From Winogradskyella thalassocola (GTDB lineage: Bacteria; Bacteroidota; Bacteroidia; Flavobacteriales; Flavobacteriaceae): DNA of 64,000 bases. This document shows, in pieces, positions 51,461 to 59,775 of this stretch. The number at the start of each line of letters is the position of its first letter. Positions within the stretch are counted from its first letter, which is position 1. A model generated the notes under the pieces. That model saw only the letters and a program-made list of their open reading frames with translations, was not told where the DNA came from and did not search any database. The position numbers and the translations under genes were made by a program. Location of the stretch: NCBI RefSeq assembly GCF_900099995.1, contig NZ_FNCZ01000007.1, positions 1 to 64,000 of the forward strand, given 5' to 3'.

Positions 51461-52960
51461 ATGAGTGACGAAAATAAATTTAACTTTTCTGAGGAAGAGC
51501 AGCAGCAAATTACCAATGAGATGAATAAGGAAGCTGCAGTTGAAGAAAAAAAAGCAGCTGTAAAAAAAGATGCTCAAGGTTTATTTGCTAGTATAAAGAC
51601 ATTTTTAAGCGAGCTGCTCGATTTTAGAGATGATACGGATAGAGATGCTACGATTACAGCCATAAAAGCCGATATTCCCTTTAAAGGAGCAACGGCTTGG
51701 ATTTTGGTCTGTTCTATTTTTGTGGCTTCTATTGGTCTTAATGCTAACTCTACAGCTGTTGTGATTGGTGCCATGTTAATTTCGCCATTAATGGGACCGA
51801 TTTTAGGTGTTGGTCTTTCAATCGCGATTAATGATATTGATACCTTAAGAAAATCGCTTATTAATTTAGCCATTATGATTGTGCTAAGTTTATTAACCGC
51901 ATTTTTATTCTTCTGGTTGTTTCCATTAAGTGCGGATACATCGGAACTATTGGGTAGAACACGTCCTGATATTCGTGATGTGCTTATTGCGTTTTTTGGA
52001 GGTTTGGCTTTAATCATTGCGCGAACTAAAAAAGGAACTATTGCCTCAGTTATATTTGGTGTTGCTATTGCAACAGCCTTAATGCCTCCGTTGTGTACTG
52101 CTGGTTATGGACTTGCTATAGGGAATTGGGAGTATTTTGGAGGAGCCATGTATTTATTTACGATAAATACCATTTTTATTGCCTTAGCGACATTTTTAGT
52201 ATTAAAGTTGTTGCGTTTTCCAATGCTTAAATATGCCAATTCGGCTAAGCGAAAACGAACTTCTAGGTTTGCAATGCTAGTTGCTGTGGTAGTTATGCTT
52301 CCTGCAATTTGGACGTTTTTAACAGTGCTGCAAGAAAGTAAGTATAAAAGAGATTTTGAGAGTTTTGTTAAAAGTGATATTGAAAATAATGACAACCTTT
52401 GGCTACAGCGAAAGGATGATGATTTAGATTCAGATAATAAAATAATTCGTTTGCATTTTAATGGAGATGTAAGTGATGAAATGGTTTCCGCTTTACAAAA
52501 CGATATACTTAAATACGAAAGCATTAAAGATTTTGAATTAATAATAAATGCCAATAAAACCAGAAGCGCAGACCGTTTAATGGAATCATTAGATAGGGCT
52601 TATGCCGATCTAGATAGAAAAGATAATGTTATTGATGGCTTGCAAAAACAAATAGAGGAACTACAAGCTAATATCTCTAATTTAAATAAAGTTATAGAGT
52701 CTAAAAGCACCGATCAGAATGCTATATCGTTTAGTTCGCTCTCTCGTAACGCTAAGATTAAATTTAGTGATTTAGAGTATTTCGGATATGCTAAAATGTT
52801 AGAATCAAAGGATTTTATAAATATCGATACTATAACGGTAGCAAATGTAAGATGGAAAGTTCAATTACCAGATAGCATGGTTTACGTAAAAGAACGTAAT
52901 TTGCAAAAGTGGTTGAAAAATGAATTGAAAGTAGATACCGTATTTATTAAGCGTAACTAA
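51461..52960 (+). CDS. DUF389 membrane protein
   Basis: 499-aa protein. A charged N-terminal helix (EEEQQQITNEMNKEAAVEEKK) precedes six hydrophobic segments (~70-290), with the DUF389 hallmarks NSTAVVIGAMLISPLMGPIL and ATALMPPLCTAGYGLA. A C-terminal soluble part has a coiled coil (~360-405) and a conserved strand region. The family function is unknown; it may be a small-molecule channel or transporter. Located after manC with a 3-bp gap; converges on the MlaF-like gene. Confidence 0.88.
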   Translation: MSDENKFNFSEEEQQQITNEMNKEAAVEEKKAAVKKDAQGLFASIKTFLSELLDFRDDTDRDATITAIKADIPFKGATAWILVCSIFVASIGLNANSTAVVIGAMLISPLMGPILGVGLSIAINDIDTLRKSLINLAIMIVLSLLTAFLFFWLFPLSADTSELLGRTRPDIRDVLIAFFGGLALIIARTKKGTIASVIFGVAIATALMPPLCTAGYGLAIGNWEYFGGAMYLFTINTIFIALATFLVLKLLRFPMLKYANSAKRKRTSRFAMLVAVVVMLPAIWTFLTVLQESKYKRDFESFVKSDIENNDNLWLQRKDDDLDSDNKIIRLHFNGDVSDEMVSALQNDILKYESIKDFELIINANKTRSADRLMESLDRAYADLDRKDNVIDGLQKQIEELQANISNLNKVIESKSTDQNAISFSSLSRNAKIKFSDLEYFGYAKMLESKDFINIDTITVANVRWKVQLPDSMVYVKERNLQKWLKNELKVDTVFIKRN

Positions 52961-52963
52961 GAA

Positions 52964-53731
52964 TTAGTCACTTTCTTCAAGATACATTTTACGTACTTTT
53001 CTAAATAACTCAGAAGAATAGACAAAGTTGGTTACAGCTTCGTTGTCGGTTCTAAATATTGTTTCACTAGAACCTTCCCATTCTAATAAACCGTTTTTTA
53101 GAAAAACGATTTTTTCGCCTATTTCCATAACAGAGTTCATATCATGTGTGTTGACCACTGTTGTGATATTGAACTCTTCGGTAATTTCTTGAATTAGATT
53201 ATCAATAATTATTGCTGTTCTAGGGTCTAGACCAGAATTTGGTTCATCACAAAATAGATATTTTGGTCTGTTAACGATGGCTCTAGCGATAGCCACACGT
53301 TTTTGCATACCACCAGAAGCTTCGCTTGGCATTTTTTTGTGAGCATCATCTAGATTGACACGTTTTAAAACTTCATCAACCCGATCTTCCATTTCACTTT
53401 TACTTTGTTTTGTAAACATACGTAACGGAAACATTACATTTTCTGCGATAGTCATAGAGTCAAACAAGGCACTACCTTGAAAAACCATTCCCATTTCTGA
53501 ACGTAAATTGGTTTTTTCATCTCGTGATAATTTGCTGAAATTTTTGCCTTCATAAGAAATAGAGCCACTTTCATATTCAAACAATCCTAGCAGACATTTT
53601 AAGAATACCGTTTTACCCGAACCACTTTGACCAATAACTAAATTCGTTTTTCCTTTTTCAAAAGATGTCGTTATACCTTTTAAAATTTGGGTATCACCAA
53701 ATGATTTCTTTAAGTCTTTAACTTCTATCAT
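52964..53731 (-). CDS. MlaF-like ABC transporter ATP-binding protein
   Basis: 255-aa ATPase. Walker A GQSGSGKTV, Q-loop VFQGSALFDSMTIAENV, signature SGGMQKRVAIARA, Walker B YLFCDEPNSGLD and switch His in VVNTHDMNS. The FxGSALFDSMT Q-loop and SGGMxKRV signature are those of MlaF-type phospholipid transporters of the outer-membrane asymmetry pathway. Paired with the MlaE-like permease gene just upstream (2-bp gap). Confidence 0.92.
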   Translation of the reverse strand: MIEVKDLKKSFGDTQILKGITTSFEKGKTNLVIGQSGSGKTVFLKCLLGLFEYESGSISYEGKNFSKLSRDEKTNLRSEMGMVFQGSALFDSMTIAENVMFPLRMFTKQSKSEMEDRVDEVLKRVNLDDAHKKMPSEASGGMQKRVAIARAIVNRPKYLFCDEPNSGLDPRTAIIIDNLIQEITEEFNITTVVNTHDMNSVMEIGEKIVFLKNGLLEWEGSSETIFRTDNEAVTNFVYSSELFRKVRKMYLEESD

Positions 53732-53733
53732 AA

Positions 53734-54483
53734 TTAGCCGAGTAATATACTGGTTAGTAAAAAGTTGACAAGTATTATCAATACACTAGTCCAAACAAAA
53801 GAGGTTGTACTTGCTTTTCCAACTTCTAATGCACCACCTTTCATAAAGTAGCCATAATATGATGGTATAGTTGCTAATAAAAAAGCAAACACAAAGGTTT
53901 TTATAAAAGCGTATATAAAATGAAAAGGAATAAAATCTAATTGGACTCCTTCTACATAATCTTCCATAGTACCATAACCACCATAAACACAAGCCATAAG
54001 TCCACCTAATATGCCTAAAAACATAGCAATAGAGATTACAAATGGGTATAGGGTTAAAGCAATAAATTTAGGAAATACTAAATAGTTAATGGCATTGATT
54101 CCCATTACTTCCAAAGCATCAATTTGCTCAGTAACACGCATAGTTCCAATACTCGATGTAATGAATGACCCCACTTTACCAGCCATAATTATGGAAATAA
54201 AAGTCGGCGCGAATTCTAAAATTATAGATTGACGCGTTGCAAAGCCTACCAAGTATTTTGGCATTAAAGGGCTCGTCATATTCAATGAGGTTTGTATAGC
54301 TACAACTCCTCCGACAAAAAACGAAATAAAGGCAACAATGCCGAGTGAACCAATAATAAGATCATCAATATCTTTTAAAATTAAAGGTCTCATCACGGAC
54401 CATTTCGTTGGCCTGCGAAAAATATCCTTAATCATTATAAAATAGGTGCCTATATTATGTAGATAAGTTATGGGTGTTTTCAT
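53734..54483 (-). CDS. MlaE-like ABC transporter permease
   Basis: 249-aa integral inner-membrane protein with about five TM helices. Conserved MlaE features: VGGVVAIQ, EFAPTFISIIMAGKVGSFITSSIGTMRVTEQIDALEVMGI (the EQIDALxxMG coupling helix) and VYGGYGTMEDYVEGVQLDF. Partners the ATPase downstream to move phospholipids across the periplasm; the substrate-binding MCE protein is not in this window. Confidence 0.92.
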   Translation of the reverse strand: MKTPITYLHNIGTYFIMIKDIFRRPTKWSVMRPLILKDIDDLIIGSLGIVAFISFFVGGVVAIQTSLNMTSPLMPKYLVGFATRQSIILEFAPTFISIIMAGKVGSFITSSIGTMRVTEQIDALEVMGINAINYLVFPKFIALTLYPFVISIAMFLGILGGLMACVYGGYGTMEDYVEGVQLDFIPFHFIYAFIKTFVFAFLLATIPSYYGYFMKGGALEVGKASTTSFVWTSVLIILVNFLLTSILLG

Positions 54484-54582
54484 TAATGCTAAAGTATAAA
54501 AAATGATTAGTTATTAATGTTAATTTAAACTAAGATAATTTAAAAATTGTATTTTTGAGACTCATAATAACATCAAATTCAA

Positions 54583-56250
54583 ATGAAAAATATCTTCTCT
54601 TTAATTGTTGTTTTATTTATGTTCTCCTCTTGTGGTGCACAAAATACAACTACTGATATAAAAAAGGAAATTTCGGTTTTAGAAACTACTGAAAGACCAA
54701 AGCTTGTTGTTGGAATCGTCGTAGATCAAATGCGTTACGATTACTTAACCCGATTTGAATCTAAATTTGGAGATGGTGGATTCAACCGTATGATAAACGA
54801 AGGCTTCAATTGTAAAAATAATCATTTTAATTATGTGCCAACTTATACAGGTCCTGGTCATGCTTCTGTTTATACAGGAACCACACCGAAAATTCATGGT
54901 ATAATTGGAAATAATTGGTACGATAAAGAAACAAAGGAAATGGTGTACTGCGCTGGAGATGACGATGCACAATCTGTAGGAACTGAAGATGATGCAGGCA
55001 AAATGTCACCGCATAGAATGCAGACCACAACTTTTGCTGATGAGAATAGGTTATTTACGCAAGGCCAAGGGAAAACAATTGGTATTTCGTTAAAAGATAG
55101 AGGAGCAATTCTGCCAGCAGGTCATACGGCAAACGCAGCGTATTGGTTTCATGGAAGAGATGAAGGGCGTTGGATTTCAAGTTCTCATTACATGACTGAG
55201 TTACCACAATGGGTATTGAATTTTAATGCATCAACACATGCGGAATCTTATTTGAAAGAATGGAATACATTATATGATATTTCGACATACACAGAAAGTG
55301 GAGTTGATGAAAACACCTTTGAAGGTGGTTTTAAAGGAAAAGAAAAAGCGACATTTCCTTATGATTTAAAAGCATTAAGTAAAGATAACAGAGGTTACGA
55401 TATTTTAAAAGCAACGCCTTATGGGAATAGCTTAACAGCAGATTTTGCAATGGCTGCAATTGAAGCGGAAGGTTTAGGACAAGATCAAATTACGGATGTT
55501 TTAGCGGTAAGCTTTTCAGCGACGGATTATGTGGGGCATAACTTCGGAGTCAACTCAAAGGAAGTTCAAGACACCTATTTGCGTTTAGATAAAGATTTGG
55601 AACGTTTATTTGATTATTTAGATACAACAGTGGGAAAAGGAGAATACACAGTCTTTTTAACAGCAGATCATGGCGCAATAGACGTGCCGTCATATTTAGG
55701 GTCGTTAAAAGTGCCTGCAGGATATGTAAATAATAAGGATAGAAAAGAGAAATTTAATACCTTTTTAAAAGCGACTTATGGTTCTGAATCTATTGTAGAG
55801 AATATTAGTAACAATCAAATATTTTTAGACAGAAATAAGGTTAAGGAATTAGGGTTAAAGCTTAGCGATGTGCAAGATGCTATTGCTATGGAGCAATTAA
55901 GCTACCTTAATGTTTCTAAAGTGTATACGGCAACAACAATGGGTTCAACAGGTTTTTTCGGAGGAATAGAAGATTTGTTGCAAAACGGCTTTAATCAAAA
56001 ACGTTCAGGTGATGTGATATTGGTAAATGATACCTCTTTTATTTCTTATGGTAAAACAGGATCAACACACGGTAGTGGTTTAAACTATGACACACATGTG
56101 CCATTATTATTTTTTGGAAAAGGTATTAAGCATGGTCAAACGTTTAACAAAACGGTGATTCCAGATATTGCACCTACAATTTCAGCTTTATTAGGTATTA
56201 GTTTTCCTAATGGAGCAACAGGTCAACCTTTAGGATTTGTGATTGATTAA
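54583..56250 (+). CDS. PafA-like alkaline phosphatase family lipoprotein
   Basis: 555-aa exported protein: signal MKNIFSLIVVLFMFSSC with lipobox Cys17. Phosphatase/nucleotide pyrophosphatase superfamily with metal site VVGIVVDQMRYDYL, the nucleophile Thr in YVPTYTGPGHASVYTG, and metal ligands in SATDYVGHNFG (Asp, His) and TADHGAIDVP (Asp, His), then THGSGLNYDTHVPLLFFG near the end. This is the PafA class, giving phosphate-irrepressible alkaline phosphatase activity on phosphomonoesters in the periplasm. A TATTTTTG -7 box is at 54550. Followed after 9 bp by the nuclease gene. Confidence 0.92.
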   Translation: MKNIFSLIVVLFMFSSCGAQNTTTDIKKEISVLETTERPKLVVGIVVDQMRYDYLTRFESKFGDGGFNRMINEGFNCKNNHFNYVPTYTGPGHASVYTGTTPKIHGIIGNNWYDKETKEMVYCAGDDDAQSVGTEDDAGKMSPHRMQTTTFADENRLFTQGQGKTIGISLKDRGAILPAGHTANAAYWFHGRDEGRWISSSHYMTELPQWVLNFNASTHAESYLKEWNTLYDISTYTESGVDENTFEGGFKGKEKATFPYDLKALSKDNRGYDILKATPYGNSLTADFAMAAIEAEGLGQDQITDVLAVSFSATDYVGHNFGVNSKEVQDTYLRLDKDLERLFDYLDTTVGKGEYTVFLTADHGAIDVPSYLGSLKVPAGYVNNKDRKEKFNTFLKATYGSESIVENISNNQIFLDRNKVKELGLKLSDVQDAIAMEQLSYLNVSKVYTATTMGSTGFFGGIEDLLQNGFNQKRSGDVILVNDTSFISYGKTGSTHGSGLNYDTHVPLLFFGKGIKHGQTFNKTVIPDIAPTISALLGISFPNGATGQPLGFVID

Positions 56251-56259
56251 TTTAATATT

Positions 56260-57066
56260 TTGAAAAGAAAACCAATTTTTACAATCATTGCAGTAATTAT
56301 AGTGATTGGTATATACAGCTATGATTATTTTTTAGAGTCTAACGCGAAAACCGAGATTGTAAATGAAGGTGCGACTTTAAAAGAAAATACTAACGAGTAT
56401 TTTTTACCGACTAGCACTACTAATCAAATCATACATCATAAAAACTATTCTTTATCGTATAGTGAGCCTCATGAACAAGCAGAGTGGGTGGCATATGAAT
56501 TGAAGGCATCACATATAAGTTCTATAAACCATAAACGACCTTATTTTGAAATTGATAATGCCGTAAAAACAGGTGCAGCACATTGGCGTAATTATAAAAA
56601 GTCGGGTTACGACAAAGGGCATTTGTGTCCTGCTGGTGATAGACGATTTACGCAAGAGGCACATGATGAAACCTTCTTAACAAGTAATATTAGTCCACAA
56701 GAGCATAAATTTAATGCAGGTGTTTGGAATCGTTTAGAACAGAAAGTGCGCTATTGGGCTAAAAAGAACGATGGTATTTTTGTGGTGACTGGTGGTGTTC
56801 TTAAAAATGGATTAAAAACTATTGGTGATGAAGATGTCTCCGTTCCAAATCAATTTTACAAAATTATTTTAGACAACACAAACGGAAAAATAAAAGTACT
56901 TGCGTTTATAGTGAATCACGAAGATTCCGATTTACCATTGTATAAGTTTGTGGTTTCAGTTGATGAGGTTGAAGCTTTAACAGGAATTGACTTTTTTCCT
57001 GAATTAGAAGATAGTATCGAAAATAAATTAGAAGCATCAAGCAGTTATAAAAGCTGGAGTTTTTAA
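56260..57066 (+). CDS. membrane-anchored DNA/RNA non-specific endonuclease (NUC1 family)
   Basis: 268-aa nuclease. A TTG start (56260) is the only in-frame start giving the basic-plus-hydrophobic anchor KRKPIFTIIAVIIVIGIYSY. The beta-beta-alpha-metal catalytic region is YDKGHLCPAGDRRFTQEAHDETF, where the usual DRGH is DKGH (His catalytic), with Asn in NISPQEHKFNAGVWNRLE binding Mg2+. Likely degrades extracellular nucleic acids. Being 9 bp after a PafA-type phosphatase suggests joint use in phosphate scavenging from DNA (inference). Followed by a palindrome at 57070-57089. Confidence 0.9.
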   Translation: MKRKPIFTIIAVIIVIGIYSYDYFLESNAKTEIVNEGATLKENTNEYFLPTSTTNQIIHHKNYSLSYSEPHEQAEWVAYELKASHISSINHKRPYFEIDNAVKTGAAHWRNYKKSGYDKGHLCPAGDRRFTQEAHDETFLTSNISPQEHKFNAGVWNRLEQKVRYWAKKNDGIFVVTGGVLKNGLKTIGDEDVSVPNQFYKIILDNTNGKIKVLAFIVNHEDSDLPLYKFVVSVDEVEALTGIDFFPELEDSIENKLEASSSYKSWSF

Positions 57067-57069
57067 CCA

Positions 57070-57089
57070 ATTCCTGCGAAGGCAGGAAT
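57070..57089. repeat. short palindrome resembling dispersed intergenic repeats
   Basis: ATTCCTGC (57070-57077), loop GAAG, GCAGGAAT (57082-57089) between converging genes, with no T run. Sequences of the type TTCCTGCGAAGGCAGGAA are widespread as dispersed palindromes in many bacterial genomes, so this is probably a REP-like copy rather than a terminator. Confidence 0.5.
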
Positions 57090-57132
57090 CTCTAATTCAA
57101 AAAGCAATAACTTATTGGTAAAATTGGGATTT

Positions 57133-58005
57133 TTATTTTAGAAATTTCCGCTTTATTCCATCCCAGCGTAAGTCTCTAATGAATTGACCTTCTTCATTAG
57201 AAACTAAAAATTCTAATTTATTAGATTTAGCTTTAAAATAGCCAGACATATAATCTTTAAATAATTTAAAACTTCCTTTTTTCGATGCTAATTTTAAAGC
57301 AGAGATTAAGGTGATCCAAAAGCCATAGCGCATTTTATACATAGCTTCACCTTGTAAATACTTAGAGGCTTTATTGTAAGATAGTCCTGTGGGTTTTAAG
57401 TGTTTTACATGAAGTGTTTCATCAGTAAGAATTTGCCAACCATTATATTTCGCTAATAATTCATCTACCGTATCCCATCCCATAGAAGGTTTGAGTTGTC
57501 CTATTTGTTTAAAGCAATCTTTTTTATACGCTTTTAAAGCGCCTCTAATATGATCTTTATTCGTTAGGTTTTCGAGAATCCATTCGTTTTGCTTTTCAAT
57601 ATAACAGAAACCAGAAGCCATACCTAAGTTTTTATTCGAATTGAAATGATAGGCTAACTGTTCTAAATAATTTTTAGGAAAAATTAAATCAGCATCAAAC
57701 TTACAGATAATGTCGTAATCATCGTCAAGTGAGGCTAAGCCCTTATTAAAAGCATTAATAATTTTAGAACCAGGTAAATGTTTATCTGATGATTTTGAAT
57801 TTAATAAGGAGATCCAAGGATGTTTTGAAACGTAATCTTCAACAATGTTTTGAGTAGCGTCGGTTGAATTATCATTTACAACAACTAAAGCTTTAGGCAG
57901 CACTTTTTGTTGTACTAAAGAGCCTAAAGTTTTACCAATGTAATCTTCTTCGTTGTGAGCCGGAATGATAATATAAAAGTTCAAAATTGAAAGCTGTTTT
58001 TTCAA
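57133..58005 (-). CDS. family 2 glycosyltransferase
   Basis: 290-aa GT-A enzyme. Nucleotide-sugar-binding YIIIPAHNEEDYIGKTLGSL and VVVNDNSTDATQNIVEDY, the metal-binding DxD-like DADL in ICKFDADLIFPK, and a downstream MGWDTVDELLAK acceptor region. Predicted cytoplasmic or peripheral; substrate unknown. Third gene of the minus-strand KAS III - methyltransferase - glycosyltransferase set, 2 bp after the methyltransferase stop. Confidence 0.9.
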   Translation of the reverse strand: MKKQLSILNFYIIIPAHNEEDYIGKTLGSLVQQKVLPKALVVVNDNSTDATQNIVEDYVSKHPWISLLNSKSSDKHLPGSKIINAFNKGLASLDDDYDIICKFDADLIFPKNYLEQLAYHFNSNKNLGMASGFCYIEKQNEWILENLTNKDHIRGALKAYKKDCFKQIGQLKPSMGWDTVDELLAKYNGWQILTDETLHVKHLKPTGLSYNKASKYLQGEAMYKMRYGFWITLISALKLASKKGSFKLFKDYMSGYFKAKSNKLEFLVSNEEGQFIRDLRWDGIKRKFLK

Positions 58006-58007
58006 AG

Positions 58008-58529
58008 TTAAACTCTTTCTGCATATACAATGTAGTAACGCGGCGTAAACCGTCTTAAAATAGGTCTAATGCCTAATTTATTCACAGGATTAGTCCATTG
58101 TTGTCTGTCTTTAATGGTCCAACCTGTTTTTTCTAATAGCCAATCGAGTTGCCAATCTTCAAACTCATGATAATGTCTATCGCGCATATCAGTTTTACTC
58201 CGATATGCAGGAGCAAACCATAATTTTAAAGGCACACTTATTACTAGTTTATTGGCTTTAATAGATTTTAAAATTTCATAAGGTGAAAATAAATGTTCGA
58301 AAATTTCAAAAGCCGTTACAACTTCTGCAGAAGACGTTTCAATTGCCGATTGATTTTCATCCAAATCTTCTCCAGTTGTATTTTCAACAGAAAATCCTTC
58401 AGAAATCATAATTTCAGAAAAGGGATTTTTAACCCCTAAATCCAAAATGGATTCTGATGTGTTGATGTGTTTTTGTAAAAACTGAAGCGTGAGTTTAAAC
58501 CGTTTATTTGGATATGTTTTTTCGTACAT
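58008..58529 (-). CDS. class I methyltransferase (short)
   Basis: 173-aa protein with a SAM-methyltransferase layout: ESILDLGVKNPFSEIM at motif I (with VKNPF where DxGxGxG is usual), TGEDLDE at motif II, and VVTAFEIFEHLFSPYEIL at motif IV/post. The glycine-poor motif I is unusual but common in this flavobacterial gene. Substrate unknown. Sits between the KAS III-like gene (14 bp upstream) and the glycosyltransferase gene, presumably one operon. Confidence 0.8.
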   Translation of the reverse strand: MYEKTYPNKRFKLTLQFLQKHINTSESILDLGVKNPFSEIMISEGFSVENTTGEDLDENQSAIETSSAEVVTAFEIFEHLFSPYEILKSIKANKLVISVPLKLWFAPAYRSKTDMRDRHYHEFEDWQLDWLLEKTGWTIKDRQQWTNPVNKLGIRPILRRFTPRYYIVYAERV

Positions 58530-58543
58530 AAATGGGTTTCAAA

Positions 58544-59602
58544 TCAATATTTATATACAATAGCATTTATATTCATACCAGCGCCAACACTGGCAAACAT
58601 AATAATATCCCCTTTGTTTATTTCTTGGTCTTTTACTTGACCTTTTAAAATCATATCGAATAAAGTCGGTACCGTTGCTACACTAGAATTACCAAGCCTA
58701 TTAATCGTCATCGGCATAATACCTTCAGGCATTTCCATTTGATGAAGTTTGTAAAACCGTTTTATAATAGCCTCATCCATTTTTTCATTGGCCTGATGAA
58801 TCAATATTTTTTTGACATCTGTAATCGAAACTCCGCTTTTATCAAGACAAGCTTTTAATGCTTTTGGAACGTTAGACAATGCAAATTCATAAATCTTACG
58901 GCCATACATTTTAATGTACCGACGCTTATCTGTAATTTCAGGGTTATTGGTTTCTCCGAAGTAAATAAAATGCGCTTCGTCCAAAGCGTAGGTTGCAGAT
59001 TCATGTGCTAAAATACCGCCTTCTTCATGTGTTTCCTCAACGATTACGGCGCCAGCTCCATCACTATAAATCATAGAATCCCTATCGTACTTATCTATAA
59101 CTCTAGATAAGGTTTCTGAGCCAATAACCAAACAGCGCTTAGCAATGCCAGAAGCTATAAATGCATTGGCTTGTATAACACCTTCTATCCAACCTGGACA
59201 TCCGAATAATAAATCGTACCCGACACATTTTGGATTTTTAATTTGCAATAAATGCTTTACACGAGACGCAATACTCGGTACAGTATCGCTTTGTTCGGCA
59301 TTGTACTTAACATCACCGTAATTATGAGCTACAATGATATAGTCGATACTCTCTTTGTCTATTTTTGCACTTTCTATAGCTTTTTGAGCAGCAAAAAATG
59401 CAATATCAGAATTTAAGAGATTATCTTCAATATAACGTCGTTCTTGTATACCTGTAATAGCTTTAAATTTTTCTACAATAATTTCATTTGGGCTATTGAT
59501 AGAAGAACCATCAGCATTTAAAAACTGATGATTATAAAAATCTTCATTTTTTTCGATAGTATTAGGGATATAACTCCCTGTACCTGTTATTTTAATTGCC
59601 AT
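58544..59602 (-). CDS. 3-oxoacyl-ACP synthase III family protein
   Basis: 352-aa thiolase-fold enzyme with the complete KAS III triad: Cys in YDLLFGCPGWIEGVIQAN, His in ILIHQANEKMDE and Asn in NRLGNSSVATVP. It is FabH-like but longer than housekeeping FabH (~330 aa), and the neighbouring methyltransferase and glycosyltransferase suggest a role in a dedicated lipid or glycolipid pathway rather than bulk fatty-acid initiation (inference). First gene of the three-gene unit. Confidence 0.9.
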   Translation of the reverse strand: MAIKITGTGSYIPNTIEKNEDFYNHQFLNADGSSINSPNEIIVEKFKAITGIQERRYIEDNLLNSDIAFFAAQKAIESAKIDKESIDYIIVAHNYGDVKYNAEQSDTVPSIASRVKHLLQIKNPKCVGYDLLFGCPGWIEGVIQANAFIASGIAKRCLVIGSETLSRVIDKYDRDSMIYSDGAGAVIVEETHEEGGILAHESATYALDEAHFIYFGETNNPEITDKRRYIKMYGRKIYEFALSNVPKALKACLDKSGVSITDVKKILIHQANEKMDEAIIKRFYKLHQMEMPEGIMPMTINRLGNSSVATVPTLFDMILKGQVKDQEINKGDIIMFASVGAGMNINAIVYKY

Positions 59603-59723
59603 CGCTAATTGTTTTCATAGTTACGAAACTAACTAATAATATATACATTTTTATAATTTACAGTTCTAAAGCAATAATTTTTAAAGAATTCATAATTATA
59701 GTCATCTATAATTTATAAAAACC

Positions 59724-59757
59724 AAAAAAAAGTATTCAAATTGAATACTTTTTTTTA
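59724..59757 (-). terminator. terminator of gcvP
   Basis: A nearly perfect palindrome centred at 59740: GTATTCAA (59732-59739) pairs with TTGAATAC (59741-59748), flanked by A and T runs. On the minus strand it ends in a long T tract, 19 bp after the gcvP stop. Confidence 0.8.
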
Positions 59758-59775
59758 AATAGTTATCGATTAAAA

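Noticed and set aside
51574..52554. Long antisense reading frames inside the DUF389 gene
   Set aside because: Shadows of the coding frame: the sense frame has clear DUF389 motifs, and the antisense peptides lack any.
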